Positions 6,434-7,512 of a DNA stretch of 7,512 nucleotides are shown here, piece after piece. The notes beneath the pieces were generated by a model, which did not search any database, was not told where the DNA came from, and saw nothing but the letters and a program-made list of their open reading frames with translations. Source of the stretch: Candidatus Uhrbacteria bacterium RIFCSPLOWO2_02_FULL_48_12 (lineage in GTDB: Bacteria > Patescibacteriota > Patescibacteriia > GWA2-46-9); the NCBI GenBank assembly GCA_001791425.1, contig MGEP01000042.1, positions 1-7,512 on the forward strand. The letters are read 5' to 3'. The first letter of the stretch is position 1; each line of letters starts with the position of its first letter. The position numbers and the translations under genes are program-made.

Positions 6434-6814
6434 ATGATAAATATTTTTCCGCCCATTAAAATCAAGGTTTCGCTTATTAAGGTCATTCGTTACGCGAAAG
6501 TTATTGTCATAGTCCTAATGATTGGCGGCTTTGTCTGGATGAGCTGGTTTCTGTACGACAACCTGTATAAACCATTGACGCAGGCAATAGTCGTGGCCGA
6601 GCTCAAAGCCAAAGTCGCTCTGATTACCGTCAATCGCAAAGATTTTGAAGCAATTGTTGCCGTCATTGACAAACGAAAAAAGCTCCCGGTCATTGACTGG
6701 GCAATGATTCCTGACCCCACCTTAAACGTTCATGTTCCATTGCCGGCGCCGACAAGTGCGGAGTCCATCAAACCACCAGCCGAACCAACGCCGCCAATCA
6801 AGGCACTGCAATAA
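6434..6814 (+). CDS. Single-pass membrane protein of unknown function at the end of the pilus cluster
   Basis: I do not recognise this 126-residue protein. It has a basic N-terminus of about 20 residues, one strong membrane helix (about 21-41) rich in Ile, Val and Trp, a predicted helical segment (about 45-83), and a proline-rich tail (about 93-121). This N-in, single-pass plan resembles PilN and PilO in miniature. The gene lies nine bases after pilO, so it is very likely the last gene of the operon. In Proteobacteria that slot holds pilP, a lipoprotein of around 175 residues, but no lipobox cysteine is present; in fact the protein has no cysteine. A pilus accessory role is inferred from position only. 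The start ATG 6434 has no Shine-Dalgarno site. Its 3' end overlaps the convergent NifU-like gene by 17 bases. Confidence 0.8.
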   Translation: MINIFPPIKIKVSLIKVIRYAKVIVIVLMIGGFVWMSWFLYDNLYKPLTQAIVVAELKAKVALITVNRKDFEAIVAVIDKRKKLPVIDWAMIPDPTLNVHVPLPAPTSAESIKPPAEPTPPIKALQ

Positions 6815-7034
6815 CTTGCTTAACCGCGGGCAGACGCTCCTTGAGCACTTGCTCCACTCCCATTTTAAGCGTTAATTCAGAAAATCCGCACCCGCGGCAC
6901 ATTCCCTTGAGACGCACCTCTACCACTCCAGTTTTTGCGTCAAAACTCACAAACTCAATATCGCCGCGATCGCGATGAAACGCTGGCCGCATTTCTGACA
7001 TCAATGCTTGAATTTTAGCAGTTATTTTCTCCAT
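6798..7034 (-). CDS. NifU-like C-terminal domain protein (Fe-S cluster scaffold/carrier)
   Basis: Stand-alone NifU-like domains bind an Fe-S cluster through a CxxC pair and deliver it to apoproteins in the cytoplasm. The 78 residues from ATG 7034 cover one such domain and little else. HRDRGDIEFV at 20-29 matches the family's GGD-type start, GVVEVRLKGMCRGC runs through C46 and C49, and SELTLKMGVEQVL at 52-64 matches the conserved helix after the cysteines. The longest frame would begin at a TTG at 7058, but the ATG is preferred because it fits the domain boundary. It converges on the last pilus-cluster gene with a 17-base overlap and has no visible functional link to it. Its own promoter is unclear; a TATATT hexamer (7049-7054, minus) overlaps the rpmA promoter region. 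I leave the symbol blank because nfuA normally includes an extra N-terminal domain. Confidence 0.9.
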   Translation of the reverse strand: MEKITAKIQALMSEMRPAFHRDRGDIEFVSFDAKTGVVEVRLKGMCRGCGFSELTLKMGVEQVLKERLPAVKQVIAVP

Positions 7035-7041
7035 AAAACCC

Positions 7042-7070
7042 TTGACTAAATATATCAAACAGAATACAAT
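7042..7070 (+). promoter_or_regulatory. Promoter of rpmA
   Basis: TTGACT (7042-7047) and TACAAT (7065-7070) are separated by exactly 17 bases, each with one mismatch to the sigma-70-type consensus. Transcription would begin near 7077, giving a leader of about 105 bases before rpmA. This is the best promoter in the window. The -35 hexamer begins eight bases upstream of the divergent NifU-like ATG. Confidence 0.78.
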
Positions 7071-7087
7071 ATTCCTAATTACTGCGC

Positions 7088-7156
7088 TAGCTTAATAGGC
7101 TTTAGCTTGTTAGCTTATTACAATAATCAACCTACAAGCTAAGAAGCTACAAGCTA
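7088..7156. repeat. TAGCTT/AAGCTA inverted repeats in the rpmA leader
   Basis: AGCTTGTTAGCTT (7104-7116) faces AAGCTAAGAAGCT (7136-7148), which matches its reverse complement at 12 of 13 positions. An alternative partner, AAGCTACAAGCT (7144-7155), matches with a one-base deletion. A further TAGCTT lies at 7088-7093. The transcript could form two mutually exclusive hairpins with loops of roughly 19 and 27 bases. Confidence 0.7.
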
Positions 7157-7181
7157 ATTCCTAACTCCTAATTCTTAACTT
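7154..7181. repeat. Seven-base tandem array CTAAnTC abutting the rpmA start codon
   Basis: Four consecutive heptamers, CTAATTC, CTAACTC, CTAATTC and TTAACTT, fill the 28 bases directly before ATG 7182. This takes the place where a Shine-Dalgarno site would be, and none is present. The reverse-complement unit GAnTTAG shares the TTAG core and the period of the array at 4104-4131. Confidence 0.65.
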
Positions 7182-7469
7182 ATGGCCCATAAAAAAGCAG
7201 GCGGCTCTACAGCCCTTGGGCGAGAATCGCAATCAAAGCGATTAGGTGTCAAAATTACGCACGGCGGCTATGCCAAGGCCGGGAGCATCATCGTGCGTCA
7301 GCGCGGCACAAAATTTAGACCCGGCGATAATGTTGACCGCGGAACAGATGACACTCTTTTTGCCTTAACCTCCGGTATCGTCCAATTCAAAACCAAAAAA
7401 GTCCGCCGCTACACTGGCATCCTCAAGCCAGCAACATACATAAGTGTAGCGTCACCTGCTGGCTCATAA
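7182..7469 (+). CDS. rpmA: Large ribosomal subunit protein bL27
   Basis: bL27 sits near the peptidyl transferase centre of the 50S subunit, with its flexible N-terminus reaching towards the tRNA ends. The 95-residue protein has the diagnostic N-terminus MAHKKAGGST, then SKRLGVK at 18-24, IIVRQRGTKFRPGDNV at 36-51 and TLFAL at 58-62. It starts directly at MAHKK and lacks the cleavable N-terminal extension seen in many Firmicutes. Length is slightly above the usual 85 or so, owing to a C-terminal tail. rpmA usually follows rplU; here the upstream neighbour is a leftward gene, and rpmA has its own promoter and terminator, so it is expressed alone. No Shine-Dalgarno site precedes the ATG; a heptamer repeat abuts it. 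Confidence 0.98.
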   Translation: MAHKKAGGSTALGRESQSKRLGVKITHGGYAKAGSIIVRQRGTKFRPGDNVDRGTDDTLFALTSGIVQFKTKKVRRYTGILKPATYISVASPAGS

Positions 7470-7491
7470 TTACAATACCTGCACTAATCAC

Positions 7492-7512
7492 AAAAACGCC
7501 CCGCAAGGGGCG
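7492..7512. terminator. Intrinsic terminator after rpmA, cut by the window edge
   Basis: CGCCCC (7497-7502) and GGGGCG (7507-7512) form a perfect six-pair stem with a GCAA tetraloop. Five A bases precede the stem; the matching T-tract for the rightward strand would lie just beyond the edge. The A run would act as a T-tract for leftward transcripts, so it may be bidirectional. Confidence 0.75.

Noticed and set aside
7035..7058. Eight-residue N-terminal extension of the NifU-like protein from a TTG
   Set aside because: The ATG at 7034 fits the domain boundary, and the extension would overlap the rpmA -35 element; TTG starts are rare.
1..7512. Insertion sequence or transferred island
   Set aside because: No transposase, integrase, terminal repeats flanking genes, or visible break in coding style; all genes are core or pilus functions.

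Overview
The window looks like chromosomal sequence of a Patescibacterium (Candidate Phyla Radiation, probably a Parcubacteria-type lineage). This is inference: the proteins are compact, Shine-Dalgarno sites are scarce, and a minimal type IV pilus set has no secretin or PilP lipoprotein. The intergenic gaps carry degenerate short-word repeats (TACGAAA/TTTCGTA, TTAGnnn, TTAGCTT/AAGCTAA, CTAAnTC), which I recall as common in these genomes. No 16S rRNA or other taxonomic marker confirms it. Standard code fits every gene read.

Layout. Positions 1-604 (minus) hold the N-terminal 201 codons of mraY, a peptidoglycan lipid I synthase cut by the left edge. Just upstream of it, also on minus, is a 120-residue three-helix membrane protein of unknown function (616-978). 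An 83-bp divergent promoter region (979-1061) separates these from the rightward pilus genes: pilB (extension ATPase) and pilC (platform protein). A 371-bp gap follows (3882-4252) with a promoter-like element, a mirror-spaced inverted repeat and a seven-base periodic array. Then come pilM, pilN, pilO and a 126-residue single-helix protein, tightly packed (pilM/pilN overlap ATGA). The last of these overlaps tail to tail, by 17 bp, with a leftward NifU-like Fe-S domain protein. At the right edge rpmA (ribosomal protein L27) has its own strong promoter, a repeat-filled leader of about 105 nt, and a GC hairpin terminator that runs to the last base.

How the genes work together. PilB powers assembly of pilin subunits through the PilC platform. 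PilM (cytoplasmic, actin-like) binds the PilN tail, and PilN and PilO form the membrane alignment complex. The final small membrane protein sits where pilP would be in Gram-negative clusters but shows neither a lipobox nor a PilP-like length. The retraction ATPase pilT, prepilin peptidase pilD, pilins and secretin pilQ are not in this window.

I see no strong candidate for an entirely new system. The least explained material is the repeat-structured pilC-pilM gap, the rpmA leader, and the two unrecognised small membrane proteins.
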